From NCBI RefSeq assembly GCF_014930455.1, contig NZ_JAAIYO010000008.1, forward strand, positions 306,748-370,747: a stretch of 64,000 bases of DNA. The letters run 5' to 3'. The notes under the pieces were generated by a model, which saw only the letters and a program-made list of their open reading frames with translations, did no database searches and was not told the origin of the DNA. Source of the stretch: Corallococcus soli. GTDB taxonomy: Bacteria; Myxococcota; Myxococcia; Myxococcales; Myxococcaceae. Below are positions 34,592 to 45,622 of this stretch, piece by piece (position 1 is the first letter of the stretch; the number at the start of each line of letters is the position of its first letter). The translations under genes and the position numbers were made by a program.

Positions 34592-35098
34592 ATGCACCAG
34601 CGTTGGAAGTCCGCAGTGGGAGCGATGGCAGTGGGCGTGGTCGCGTTGACGGCGGCGAGCGCCGGGGCCGAGGACACGCGGGCTCCGAGCAAGGCGGTGA
34701 AGGTGGCGCCCCGCCCGGTGCCCATCACCCGTCCGGCGGCCACGGGCTCCAGCACCCTGGACGTGGCGGTGGACGAGGGCGCGAGCGGCACGAAGCTGTA
34801 CCGCTTCGACCGGAGCACCGGGAAGCTCACCCTGGTGAAGCAGCTCAGCCAGAAGGAGGCGCCCAGCGTCGTCTCCCGCTTCAAGGACCTTGAGATCGCG
34901 GAGAGCCAGGCCCCGGCGTCGAAGCGGGACCTGGTGATCGCCGTCGCCCCTGAGGGCAAGCCGCCCAAGGGCGGGCCTCCGGGCGGCTCGGATCCGGACC
35001 CCTACAGGAAGTCGGACTACGCGTCGCTCTCCAAGGAGCTGGCGCGCCTGAAGGTGAGCAAGGCGAAGGTGAAGGTCGGCACGCCGCAGATGCGTTAG
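34592..35098 (+). CDS. Small secreted protein of unknown function
   Basis: 168 residues with a Sec signal peptide ending near ..ASAGAED. ATG 34592 is preceded by GGGAGG. The mature protein is basic and Pro/Lys-rich at both ends (APRPVPITRP; GKPPKGGPPGG) with a central stretch LYRFDRSTGKLTLVKQLSQ and many Lys residues near the C-terminus. No cysteine is present. It lies 54 bases downstream of the CHAT gene and could be a substrate or an output of that system; this is inference from position alone. Confidence 0.65.
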   Translation: MHQRWKSAVGAMAVGVVALTAASAGAEDTRAPSKAVKVAPRPVPITRPAATGSSTLDVAVDEGASGTKLYRFDRSTGKLTLVKQLSQKEAPSVVSRFKDLEIAESQAPASKRDLVIAVAPEGKPPKGGPPGGSDPDPYRKSDYASLSKELARLKVSKAKVKVGTPQMR

Positions 35099-35414
35099 GC
35101 GCGGTCGGCCTCCGTCGGGAAGTCAGGGGGCCACGGCTCCGGGGTGGTGGCAGGTGTCCTCGCCCCGGAAGGCCGTGGCCTTCGTGTTTGTGGATGCTCC
35201 AGGGCCCCCCCGTTCAGCCTCCGACGCGCGGAGTGTCCTGCCGGGGCCCGCCCCCCCATTCCCCGCACCCGTCCCGCCTTGCCCCACGTACAACGTGCTC
35301 ACACTTTTCATGCGTGAGGGGGCTCGGCTCGCCCTGTTTGTCTTTGACGTCCTCCTCCGACTGAACGACCTGCGGGTGTCCTCTGGCGGACCCGCGGAGC
35401 ATGGGAGGGTGCAC
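35099..35414 (+). other. Intergenic region upstream of the NGLSF-repeat lipoprotein
   Basis: 316 bases without a convincing gene. The frame of the downstream lipoprotein stays open through most of it, but the translated sequence lacks family-like features. A pyrimidine/purine mix with CACACTTTTCATGCGTGAG near 35298 is the only distinct patch; no promoter or terminator can be supported. Confidence 0.3.
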
Positions 35415-36374
35415 ATGGGCAATACCGAGCGCGGGTGCGGTGGGGCGGTGGGGCGGTCGTCTTGGAGGCTGGTGCTGGCCCTTACGGGTGTGGCGATGGG
35501 GGTGGGCTGTGGACCCAGCGCGCAGGAGCCCGCGCCACCCGACCCGGGGGGCGCCGTGGAGCAGGCGGCGCTGAGCTACAACAGCCTGTCCTTCAATGGC
35601 CTGTCCTTCAACGGGCTGTCCTTCAATGGCCTGTCCTTCAACGGGCTGTCCTTCAATGGCTTGTCATCCGCCGCCTTCGAGACCTGGTTCGACGAGGATC
35701 CGGCGCTGGCGGACGAGGTCATGCATTACGTCGTCCGCTGCGCGGTTCCGGCAGGGCAGACGCGCACGTTCACCCTGCCTCGGACGAACGCGGTGCACAC
35801 CTGGTCCGGGCTGCTGGGGTTGGCGCCGGGCTGGGCCGGGGGCAGCGCGGCGACGGTGGCCGAGCAGCAGCTCGTCTCCGCGTGCCTCGCGGCGCACGCC
35901 AACCCCCTGGGCGCGAGCGTGCCCATCTCCGTGCAGGGCCGTGACGCGGCGGGGCAGACGATTCCCTCCACCCCCGCGGAGCTGGCGGAGTTCTCACGGC
36001 CGGAGTCGTGCTTCTTCGGCAACCTCTTCCTGGGGCAGGGCCTCTACGCGGGCAGCCAGAATCCGCCCCTGGACGCGACCCAGAGCACCACGCGGATGTG
36101 CGCGGTGGTGGACGGCTCCGGGATGCCGCGTCGCAAGTGCGCGCCGCTCATGTACGTGGGCAGTTGTTCGGAGGTGTGCACGCTGGACGGCGCGTCCGGC
36201 CTGTCCTTCCTGAGCTGCGCGGTGAACAGCGTCACCTACCAGCCCCTCACCACGCGCATCCGGGACGCGGACCTGGCGGTCTGCGGCGACGGCACCTGTC
36301 AGGTGACGGAGGCGTGCGGCACGTCCACCTCGTATGCCGCGTGCGCGGCGGACTGCGGCGCGTGCCCCCCCTGA
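35415..36374 (+). CDS. Lipoprotein with NGLSF pentapeptide repeats
   Basis: 319 residues from ATG 35415 (GGGAGGG upstream). Signal peptide with cysteine C32 in AMGVGC. Shortly after, residues about 54-82 read as five to six near-perfect (F)NGLS pentapeptides, a pattern I know from many myxobacterial outer-surface lipoproteins of unknown role. The globular part has at least ten cysteines and ends in a CGDGTCQVTEAC...CAADCGAC segment, similar to short Cys-rich EGF/notch-like tails found in myxobacterial exported proteins. Disulfide-stabilised, surface-exposed localisation is probable; function is unknown. Confidence 0.75.
   Translation: MGNTERGCGGAVGRSSWRLVLALTGVAMGVGCGPSAQEPAPPDPGGAVEQAALSYNSLSFNGLSFNGLSFNGLSFNGLSFNGLSSAAFETWFDEDPALADEVMHYVVRCAVPAGQTRTFTLPRTNAVHTWSGLLGLAPGWAGGSAATVAEQQLVSACLAAHANPLGASVPISVQGRDAAGQTIPSTPAELAEFSRPESCFFGNLFLGQGLYAGSQNPPLDATQSTTRMCAVVDGSGMPRRKCAPLMYVGSCSEVCTLDGASGLSFLSCAVNSVTYQPLTTRIRDADLAVCGDGTCQVTEACGTSTSYAACAADCGACPP
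35586..35660 (+). repeat. Five tandem 15-bp coding repeats (30-bp perfect super-repeat)
   Basis: CTGTCCTTCAATGGC and CTGTCCTTCAACGGG alternate (five units), so two successive units make an almost exact 30-base repeat. They encode the LSFNG pentapeptides of the lipoprotein. Unit length is a multiple of three, so slippage would change repeat number without breaking the frame. Confidence 0.95.
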
Positions 36375-36386
36375 CGGGGCCCGCCT

Positions 36387-36917
36387 TCAGCCGGAGTGCG
36401 AGCCCAGCCCGGAGGCCGCGCCCAGGCGCAGCCTCTCGTGGAGGGCGTCGGTCAGCAGGTACCAGAACTGCACGTTGCCGAAACTGAGGATGTCGCCGCC
36501 CCGGAGCGACACTTCCCGCTGCCCGATGGTGCTGGCATTGACGAAGGTGCCGTTGGTGGAGCCCAGGTCGCGCACGGTGCAGCGGGCCTCCGCGCGGCTC
36601 CACCGCAGCTCCGCGTGCTGCTTGGAGACGGAGGCGTCGTCCAGCACCAGCTCGCAGTCCATCCTCCGGCCGATGCGCAGCGCGTCCGAGTCCTTGAGGG
36701 TGGGCAGGGTGGCGACGAGCAGGTCGTCGAATTCGAAGAGCAGGCTGAGCATGCCCTGCTCGATGTCGCCCGGGTCCGCCATGCGGGTGGGGGCGAGCAC
36801 GGCGGCGGACAGCTCCGCGGGCGGGCGCTGCACCAGGGCGAAGGGGCCCAGCTGATGCTGGAAGGTGCCCACGGGCAGGGCGGAGGCGAGCGCGCGCATT
36901 TCCTGGACGGACAACAC
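36387..36917 (-). CDS. FHA-domain protein
   Basis: 176 residues from GTG 36917 (ATG at 36899 is an alternative). An N-terminal region of about 75 residues of unknown type is followed by a forkhead-associated domain: LRIGRRMDCELVLDD, VSKQHAELRW and LGSTNGTFVN are the conserved Gly/Arg, Ser/His and Asn phosphothreonine-binding loops. It probably reads a Ser/Thr kinase signal, such kinases being abundant in myxobacteria, but no kinase gene is adjacent. It diverges from greA over a 183-base gap. Confidence 0.85.
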   Translation of the reverse strand: MLSVQEMRALASALPVGTFQHQLGPFALVQRPPAELSAAVLAPTRMADPGDIEQGMLSLLFEFDDLLVATLPTLKDSDALRIGRRMDCELVLDDASVSKQHAELRWSRAEARCTVRDLGSTNGTFVNASTIGQREVSLRGGDILSFGNVQFWYLLTDALHERLRLGAASGLGSHSG

Positions 36918-36985
36918 GGCGGGCAGCCTAACGGGTCGGCCGTCGGGCGCACAGCCGTTACCGGACGATGGGGGTGCGGCTTTCG

Positions 36986-37015
36986 TTGACCCGCTTGTCA
37001 CTCGTTCCCTACATT
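36986..37015 (+). promoter_or_regulatory. Candidate sigma70-type promoter of greA
   Basis: TTGACC at 36986-36991 and TACATT at 37010-37015 with an 18-base spacer. Five of six and four of six consensus matches respectively. Transcription would begin near 37022, leaving a leader of about 80 bases before ATG 37101. Confidence 0.45.
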
Positions 37016-37100
37016 GGTCGTTTCCGTCGGCGTCCGGGCTCCAGGAGGGAGCTTCGGCCGCTGATTCCTTGGCAGTCAGGTGATGGAAGGAGCGGTGTCG

Positions 37101-37613
37101 ATGAGCGGCGACAGCATCCCGATGACCCCCCACGGTTTGCGGAAGCTCAAGGACGAGCTGAAGCACCTCCAGTCCGTGGAGCGCGGGAAGATTTCGCGTG
37201 AGATCGAGGTCGCGCGGGCGCACGGCGACCTGCGGGAGAACGCCGAGTACCACGCGGCGAAGGAGAAGCAGTCGCACATCGAGGGCCGCATCCTGACCCT
37301 CGGCGACTGGATTGCCCGCTCGGAGGTCATCGACCCGGCGAAGCTGGGCGGCGACAAGGTCATCTTCGGCGCCAGCGTGGAGCTGACGGACCCGGAGACG
37401 GACAAGTCCATCACCTACCGGCTGGTGGGTGAGACGGAGGCGGACCTGAAGAAGCGGTGGATCGCCGTCACCTCGCCGGTGGCGCGCGCGCTCATCGGCA
37501 AGAAGGTGGGCGACATCGCCACGGTGAACAGCCCGGGCGGCGTCCGGGAGCTGGAGGTCGTGAAGATCTTCTTCGAGGATCCGCAGGACGAGGCCACGCC
37601 CTCAGAGGGGTGA
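37101..37613 (+). CDS. greA: Transcription elongation factor GreA
   Basis: 170 residues from ATG 37101, chosen because AAGGAG is eight bases upstream; in-frame GTG 37080 and ATG 37083 lie ahead of that ribosome site. The coiled-coil domain with GDLRENAEYHAAKEKQ carries the acidic tip that stimulates RNA cleavage by stalled RNA polymerase, and the C-terminal FKBP-like domain (VTSPVARALIGKKVGD, NSPGG) is complete. It is about a dozen residues longer than E. coli GreA, with an acidic tail. A strong terminator follows. Confidence 0.95.
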   Translation: MSGDSIPMTPHGLRKLKDELKHLQSVERGKISREIEVARAHGDLRENAEYHAAKEKQSHIEGRILTLGDWIARSEVIDPAKLGGDKVIFGASVELTDPETDKSITYRLVGETEADLKKRWIAVTSPVARALIGKKVGDIATVNSPGGVRELEVVKIFFEDPQDEATPSEG

Positions 37614-37635
37614 TGCCCGGTCGTCCGGGTGTCTT

Positions 37636-37676
37636 CCGGGGGAGTGGGCACGGGCTCGCTCCCCCGGTTTCGTTTT
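37636..37676 (+). terminator. Rho-independent terminator after greA
   Basis: CCGGGGGAG (37636-37644) pairs perfectly with CTCCCCCGG (37659-37667) across a 14-base loop and is followed by TTTCGTTTT. It lies 23 bases after the greA stop and separates greA from recG. Confidence 0.85.
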
Positions 37677-37704
37677 CCAAGCGGCGTCAGGCCCGCTTCG
37701 TAGG

Positions 37705-40524
<2,820 letters not shown>

Positions 40525-40612
40525 GAACGGGGCGTCCGGGCCCCGTCCCCCAGGTTGTCTCGGACTGTCGGCGTGCTTACGTTTTCCTCGGAGGACCACG
40601 GGGGAAGACGCC

Positions 40613-41248
40613 ATGGGAGACTGGGGCCGAGCGGAGTATCTGGCGCGGCAGGGCATCCGGGACCGGAGGGTGCTCGCGGCCATCGCCAATCTGAATCGTG
40701 CGGACTTCGTGCCCGTCCAGGAGCGGGGCGTGGCCCACGAGGACGTGCCGCTGCCCATCGGGCATGGGCAGACCATCAGCCAGCCGTACGTGGTGGCCTT
40801 GATGAGCGAAGCGCTGCGCCTGCGGGGCTGTGAGCGCGTGCTGGAGATTGGCACCGGCTCCGGCTACCAGACGGCGGTGCTGGCCCTGCTGGCGCGCGAG
40901 GTCTTCACGGTGGAGATCGTCCCGGAGCTGGCCCGGCCCGCCCGGCGCCTGCTGCACCGGCTGGGCTTCAACAACGTCTTCTTCCGGGAGGGCGACGGGT
41001 CGCTGGGCTGGCCCGAGGGCGCGCCCTATGACGCCATCATCGCCACGGCCGCGCCGACGGAGATCCCCCGCGCGCTCCTGCGACAGCTCAAGCCGGGGGG
41101 CAGAATGGTCATCCCCGTGGGCGCGGTGGACGCGTCCCAGGAGCTCCTGCGCATCCGTCGCGGTCAGCCCGGCATGCTGCCCCGGGTGGAGCGCCTGCTG
41201 CCGGTGCGCTTCGTGCCCATGACGGGGCAGGGGGTGTACGCGAACTGA
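40613..41248 (+). CDS. pcm: Protein-L-isoaspartate O-methyltransferase
   Basis: 211 residues. The SAM-binding VLEIGTGSGYQTAVLALL and post-motif I VFTVEI are diagnostic, with PYDAIIATAAPTEIP (motif II) and LKPGGRMVIPVG (motif III). The family-specific PLPIGHGQTISQPYVVALM near residue 45 binds the isoaspartyl substrate. The enzyme methylates L-isoaspartate in damaged proteins to start their repair. Spacing (79 bases to the zinc-ribbon gene) allows one transcript with thrC, without a functional link being obvious. Confidence 0.93.
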   Translation: MGDWGRAEYLARQGIRDRRVLAAIANLNRADFVPVQERGVAHEDVPLPIGHGQTISQPYVVALMSEALRLRGCERVLEIGTGSGYQTAVLALLAREVFTVEIVPELARPARRLLHRLGFNNVFFREGDGSLGWPEGAPYDAIIATAAPTEIPRALLRQLKPGGRMVIPVGAVDASQELLRIRRGQPGMLPRVERLLPVRFVPMTGQGVYAN

Positions 41249-41326
41249 GGGAGCGTGCCTGCGGGCCCCCTTCATTTCCCGGAGGTCGCGTTGCCGGACG
41301 GGGAGGGGCCCGATAACGTCCCGGCC

Positions 41327-41890
41327 ATGATCATCTGCCCGGTCTGCGACCACGTACAGTCTGAAGGCGACGAGTGCGAGGGCTGTGGCAAGCGCTTCCC
41401 GGGGCTCGTGGCCACGGAGGCCCCTGTCGTGGTCCAACTGGCGGAGCTGGAGCTGACGCACCACGCGGGCGGTCGCGCGGAGGTGGAGTCCGCGCCCCTG
41501 GCGGAGCTGGACCTGACGCGGCTGCGCTCGGGACCGGACCTGCCGGCCATGTCGGTGCCCGACCTGGAGCTGACGCGCTCGGGCGTCACCGGCGCGGTGC
41601 CCGTGGCGCCCATGGCGGATCTGGACACGGGCCGCGCGCCGGATGACGGCGTCCGCACCGCCGCGCCGGTGGGGGCGGTGACGTGCCGCTACTGTCGCCA
41701 CGTCCAGGCCGAGGGGCTGCTGTGTGACGGCTGCGGCATGCGCCTGCCCCGGGTGCGCGTGGCGGCGCCGGTGGCCACGCGGGGCCGCGCGCAGGAGGGC
41801 GAGCGCGTCCCCTGTCCGTCCTGCCACACCCCCTCCTACCCGGGCCGCGCGTGCGTGGCCTGCGGCACCAAGGTGGAGGTGGAGGCGTGA
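41327..41890 (+). CDS. Zinc-ribbon protein with three CxxC-CxxC modules
   Basis: 187 residues from ATG 41327. Three short zinc ribbons are spaced along the chain: CPVCDHVQ..CEGCG at the N-terminus, CRYCRHVQAEGLLCDGCG at about residue 121, and CPSCHTPSYPGRACVACG near the C-terminus. Between the first two lies a repeat-like acidic segment with LAELELT, LAELDLT, VPDLELT and MADLDT. This is not a recognised enzyme; a scaffold or nucleic-acid/protein-binding role is possible. Its stop overlaps the GTG start of thrC (GTGA), indicating coupled translation. Confidence 0.7.
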   Translation: MIICPVCDHVQSEGDECEGCGKRFPGLVATEAPVVVQLAELELTHHAGGRAEVESAPLAELDLTRLRSGPDLPAMSVPDLELTRSGVTGAVPVAPMADLDTGRAPDDGVRTAAPVGAVTCRYCRHVQAEGLLCDGCGMRLPRVRVAAPVATRGRAQEGERVPCPSCHTPSYPGRACVACGTKVEVEA

Positions 41891-43212
41891 CGGCCCCCAC
41901 GGCCCGGTACGCGTGCAGTGAAGGGTGTGGCTTCACCGCGTCGCTCTGGGACGTGGTGTACCGCTGCCCCCGGTGCGAGGGCCTGCTGGAGGTGGCGCAC
42001 GACGAGGCCGCCCTGCGCGCCGTGCCGGCGACGGAGTGGAAGCGCCGCTTCGAGTCCCGGTTCGCGACGTCCCGGCTGCCGGATGGCTCCGGCGTGTGGG
42101 GCAAGCGCGAGTGGGCGCTGCCCGAGCTGCCGGTGGAGGACATCGTCTCGCTGGGCGAGGGGCGCGTGCCGCTCAAGCCGCTGCCCCGGATGGCGGCGGA
42201 GCTGGGGCTGGGCTCGCTCCTGTTGAAGGAGTGTGGCGTCTCCCCGACGGGCAGCTTCAAGGACTGGGGCATGACGGTCCTGGTGTCGGCGGTGAAGCAC
42301 CTGCGCTCGCGCGGGACGCCCATCCGCGCGGTGGCGTGCGCGTCCACGGGGGACACGTCCGCGGCGCTGTCCGCGTACGCGGCGGCGGCGGGCATCCCGG
42401 CGGTGGTGTTCCTGCCGAAGAACAAGGTGTCGCTCGCGCAGCTGGTGCAGCCCATCGCCAACGGGGCGCGGGTGCTGTCGCTGGACACGGACTTCGACGG
42501 CTGCATGAAGCTGGTGCAGGCGGTGACGGCGGACACGGGCCTGTACCTGGCCAACTCGATGAACTCCCTGCGCATCGAGGGCCAGAAGATGATCGCCGTG
42601 GAGCTGTGCCAGGACCTGGGCTGGGAGCCGCCGGACTGGATCGTCATCCCGGGCGGCAACCTGGGCAACGCGAGCGCGCTGGGCCGGGGCCTGGAGCTGC
42701 TGCACACGCTGGGGCTCATCCCCCGCCGGCCGCGCATCGCGGTGGCGCAGGCGCAGCGGGCCAACCCCCTGCTGCGCTCCTTCCGGGGCGGCTTCGAAGA
42801 CCTCCAGCCGATGCAGGCGGAGGCCACGCTCGCGTCGGCCATCCAGATTGGCAACCCGGTGTCGTTCCGCCGCGCGGTGAAGATGCTGCGCGCCTTCGAC
42901 GGCGTGGTGGAGGAGGCGACGGAGTCGGAGCTGGCGAACGCGGCGGCCCGGGCGGACCGCGAGGGCACCTTCGCCTGCCCGCAGACGGGCGTGGCGCTGG
43001 CGGCGGTGGAGAAGCTGGTGGCCCAGGGGGTGATGGCGAAGGGGGCCAGCGTCGCGGTGGTGGCCACCGCGCACGGCCTGAAGTTCGCGGACTTCAAGGT
43101 GGGCTACCACCGGGGGACGCTGGCGGACGTGCAGGCCGCGCACGCGAACCCGCCGGTGGAGCTGCCCGCGGACCTGTCGTCGGTGCGCGCGGCCCTGAAG
43201 GACCTGGGCTGA
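41887..43212 (+). CDS. thrC: Threonine synthase
   Basis: 441 residues from GTG 41887 (GGTGGAGG upstream). The N-terminal zinc-ribbon-like stretch C10-x3-C14 ... C27-x2-C30 is typical of the class of threonine synthases that begin with CxxC. GSFKDWG (K125) holds the pyridoxal phosphate lysine, GGNLGNASALGRG the phosphate-binding loop and ACASTGDTSAALSAYAA the substrate loop. It converts O-phosphohomoserine to threonine. It is coupled to the zinc-ribbon gene and ends in front of a hairpin facing ribBA. Confidence 0.9.
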   Translation: MTAPTARYACSEGCGFTASLWDVVYRCPRCEGLLEVAHDEAALRAVPATEWKRRFESRFATSRLPDGSGVWGKREWALPELPVEDIVSLGEGRVPLKPLPRMAAELGLGSLLLKECGVSPTGSFKDWGMTVLVSAVKHLRSRGTPIRAVACASTGDTSAALSAYAAAAGIPAVVFLPKNKVSLAQLVQPIANGARVLSLDTDFDGCMKLVQAVTADTGLYLANSMNSLRIEGQKMIAVELCQDLGWEPPDWIVIPGGNLGNASALGRGLELLHTLGLIPRRPRIAVAQAQRANPLLRSFRGGFEDLQPMQAEATLASAIQIGNPVSFRRAVKMLRAFDGVVEEATESELANAAARADREGTFACPQTGVALAAVEKLVAQGVMAKGASVAVVATAHGLKFADFKVGYHRGTLADVQAAHANPPVELPADLSSVRAALKDLG

Positions 43213-43223
43213 CGCCGCACCGG

Positions 43224-43245
43224 GCCCGGGCCTGATGCCCCGGGC
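43224..43245. terminator. GC-rich hairpin between convergent thrC and ribBA
   Basis: GCCCGGG (43224-43230) and CCCGGGC (43239-43245) form a perfect 7-bp stem with an 8-base loop, midway between the two convergent stops. No T tract is present on either side, so it may only support Rho-dependent or attenuated termination. Confidence 0.4.
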
Positions 43246-43258
43246 AGCCGCGAAGCGC

Positions 43259-44401
43259 CTATTCGACGGTGAGCGGGATGCGCGACTCGATGGTGAGGCC
43301 GAACCCGGCGAGGCCCCGGTAGGTCATGTCCGTGTTGCTCATGACGCGCATGGCGCGGATGCCCAGGTCGGTGAGGATCTGGCAGCCCATGCCCACGTCG
43401 CGGGACTCGTGGGCGGCGCGGGTGGGGGACGCGTTGCTGCCGTCGCCCGCGCGCTTGTGGTGGATGCCGAAGTCGTCGCCGTGCATGCCGGGCAGGTAGA
43501 CGATGACGCCGGAGCCGGCCTTCGCGACCTCCTCCAGGGCGCGATCCAACAGCAGGTGGCACTTGCAGTCCGGGGAGCCGAAGACATCGCCCATGGCGCA
43601 GGCGGCGTGCAGGCGGACCAGCGGGGCGGGGTTGGCGTGCTCCGGGTCCCCCTTCACCAGCACCAGCGACTTCGCGCCGTCGGGCGTCCACGAATAGGTG
43701 AGGGCGGTGAACTCGCCGTGGCGGGTGCGCACCACGTCCTGGCCCGGCTCGCGGCGCACCAGGCGGTCCTTGCGGCTGCGGTACTGGATGAGGTCCGCGA
43801 TGGTGACGAGCGACAGCTGGTGCTCCCGCGCGAAGAGCTTGAGGTCCGGCATGCGCTGCATGGTGCCGTCGTCCTTCACGAGCTCGCAGAGGATGCCGGA
43901 GGGCTGGAGGCCGGCGAGCCGGGCCAGGTCCACGGCGGCCTCGGTGTGGCCCGCGCGGCGCAGCACGCCGCCCTCGCGGTAGCGCAGGGGGAAGATGTGG
44001 CCGGGGCGCAGGAAGTCGTCCGCGGTGCTGTTCGGATCCGCGAGCGCGCGGATGGTCTTGGTGCGGTCCGACGCGGAGACGCCCGTGGTGGTGCCGTGGC
44101 GGAAGTCCACGGAGACGGTGAAGGCGGTGCGGTGGGACTCGGTGTTCTCCGCGACCATCTGCGGCAGCCGCAGCGCGTCCAGCCTTTCGGCGAGCATGGG
44201 CTGGCAGATGATGCCGCTGGTGTGGCGCACCATGAAGGCGAGCTTCTCCGGGGTGGCCAGCTCGGCGGCCATGATGAGGTCGCCCTCGTTCTCGCGGTCC
44301 TCGTCATCCGCGACGACGACGCACTTGCCAGCCTGGATGTCGCGGATGGCCTCCTCGATGGTGTTCAACTCGGAGTCTTGGCTCATGGCGGAGGTGCTCA
44401 T
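43259..44401 (-). CDS. ribBA: RibBA: 3,4-DHBP synthase fused to a divergent GTP cyclohydrolase II domain
   Basis: 380 residues from ATG 44401 (ATG at 44386 or 44425 possible). The N-terminal DHBP synthase is intact: DDEDRENEGD (32-41), HTSGIIC (60-66), RPGHIFPL (132-139), GHTEAAVDL. It makes the four-carbon unit of riboflavin from ribulose 5-phosphate. The C-terminal half keeps the GTP cyclohydrolase II zinc cysteines C268-x10-C279-x-C281, but the highly conserved RQEGRGIG loop is replaced by PGMHGDDFG (305-313) and the neighbourhood is changed. The second domain may be inactive or altered in specificity, so another ribA may exist. Confidence 0.88.
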   Translation of the reverse strand: MSTSAMSQDSELNTIEEAIRDIQAGKCVVVADDEDRENEGDLIMAAELATPEKLAFMVRHTSGIICQPMLAERLDALRLPQMVAENTESHRTAFTVSVDFRHGTTTGVSASDRTKTIRALADPNSTADDFLRPGHIFPLRYREGGVLRRAGHTEAAVDLARLAGLQPSGILCELVKDDGTMQRMPDLKLFAREHQLSLVTIADLIQYRSRKDRLVRREPGQDVVRTRHGEFTALTYSWTPDGAKSLVLVKGDPEHANPAPLVRLHAACAMGDVFGSPDCKCHLLLDRALEEVAKAGSGVIVYLPGMHGDDFGIHHKRAGDGSNASPTRAAHESRDVGMGCQILTDLGIRAMRVMSNTDMTYRGLAGFGLTIESRIPLTVE

Positions 44402-44599
44402 CCTGCTGACGGCGTGGAGGGGCATGGTGCGCGGCATGTAACGCGAGGGGGTTGGGGTGGCAAGCCATGCCCGGGGACCAGGCAGGCGTCCGCCCGATGG
44501 CAGGGATGAGCGGGGGCTGTGACGGAGCGTCCGGGTAGGACACCCGGCCCGGCCGGCGACTCGACGGCCCGGCATGGGTGATGTAGGGTGCCCGGCTCC

Positions 44600-44938
44600 G
44601 TGAGCGCAGACCATCAGGAAAAGCGGGCCCGGTTCGACCAGCTGCAGGAAAGCCTGGCGACCCGGCAGAGCACGACGCACTTCACCCATGCAGGCGTGTC
44701 CGTCATCGCCTTCAGTTTGATTTCGGGTGCGGCCGGGAAGCTGTTCTACGACTCGTTGCGCACGCCGTTCCTCGCCTGGGGCGCGTCGCTGCTGGCGCTG
44801 GGACTCCTGGTGTACGGCTACGTGAGCTACCGCAAGGGTCGGGTGGTGCTGAAGGACGAGCTCCAGCGCTATGAGGCGCTGCTGGCGCTGCGCCACGAGC
44901 TGCGCCTGGACAACCCCGCCGCGCTGCTGCCCCGGTGA
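44600..44938 (+). CDS. Small two-helix membrane protein
   Basis: 112 residues from GTG 44600 (GTG 44588 possible). Two hydrophobic segments, VSVIAFSLISGAAGKLF and LAWGASLLALGLLVYGY, are preceded by a charged helix and followed by a charged C-terminal helix (KGRVVLKDELQRYEALLALRHEL). No family is recognised. It overlaps the tmk start (GTGA), so the two are translationally coupled; this may be positional only. It diverges from ribBA. Confidence 0.6.
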   Translation: MSADHQEKRARFDQLQESLATRQSTTHFTHAGVSVIAFSLISGAAGKLFYDSLRTPFLAWGASLLALGLLVYGYVSYRKGRVVLKDELQRYEALLALRHELRLDNPAALLPR

Positions 44939-45597
44939 GCGCCGCGAAGGCGAAGAAGGTGGCCCGGCCGGGACGCTTCATCGTCCTGGAGGGCCTGGAC
45001 GGCGCGGGCACCACCACGCAGACGGAGCGGCTGGCCTCGGCGCTGCGGGCGGACGGGCACGCGGTGGTGACGACGCGCGAGCCCTCCGACGGGCCCGTGG
45101 GCACGATGCTGCGCCAGGCCCTCACGGGGCGCCTGGGGCTGCCGCAGGGACGGGGCCCGCTGGCGCCGGAGACGCTGGCGCTGCTGTTCGCGGCGGACCG
45201 CACGGACCACCTCCACGCGCGGGTGCTGCCGGCGCTGGAGGAGGGCAAGGTCGTGCTGTGCGACCGGTACGTGCTGTCCTCGCTGGCGTACCAGGGCGCG
45301 AGCCTGCCCATGGCGTGGGTGGACATGGTGAACGCACACGCGGTGTCGCCGGACCTGACGCTGTTCGTGGGCGTGGACCCCAAGGTCGCGGCGAAGCGCC
45401 GGGCCGTGCGCGGAGGCCCCGCGGAGCTGTTCGAAGCGGACGAGGCCCAGCGCCGCATCGCGAAGCAGTACCTGAAGGCCATCACGCTCCGGGAGAAGCG
45501 CGAGCGCATCGTCCGCATCGACGGGGAGCTGTCCGTGGCGGCGGTGACGGACGCGTGCCTGCTGGAAGTGCGGCGGGTGCTCGCGCGCAAGCGCTGA
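44935..45597 (+). CDS. tmk: Thymidylate kinase
   Basis: 220 residues from GTG 44935, overlapping the upstream stop. The P-loop GLDGAGTTT (20-28), the DRY-type motif CDRYVLSSLAYQG (about 105-117) and TREPSDGPVG define dTMP kinase, which makes dTDP for DNA synthesis. The P-loop has TTT in place of the more common KST/KTT ending (GxDGxGKST), i.e. the usual Lys is a Thr here. That substitution occurs in some myxobacterial homologues in my recollection, but deserves checking. LID residues (RGGPAELFEADEAQ) are present. Confidence 0.85.
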   Translation: MSAAKAKKVARPGRFIVLEGLDGAGTTTQTERLASALRADGHAVVTTREPSDGPVGTMLRQALTGRLGLPQGRGPLAPETLALLFAADRTDHLHARVLPALEEGKVVLCDRYVLSSLAYQGASLPMAWVDMVNAHAVSPDLTLFVGVDPKVAAKRRAVRGGPAELFEADEAQRRIAKQYLKAITLREKRERIVRIDGELSVAAVTDACLLEVRRVLARKR

Positions 45598-45622
45598 GCG
45601 CCGGTCGGGCCCGCGCCCGGTG

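Noticed and set aside
31412..34597. Open frame of 1061 codons antisense to the CHAT gene
   Set aside because: Mirror frame of a GC-rich gene; arginine/glutamine-rich translation without any motif, while the plus strand shows zf-HC2, TM, TPR and CHAT features.
35586..35660. CRISPR-like direct repeats
   Set aside because: Units are 15 bases, contiguous and coding, with no spacers; they encode LSFNG pentapeptides.
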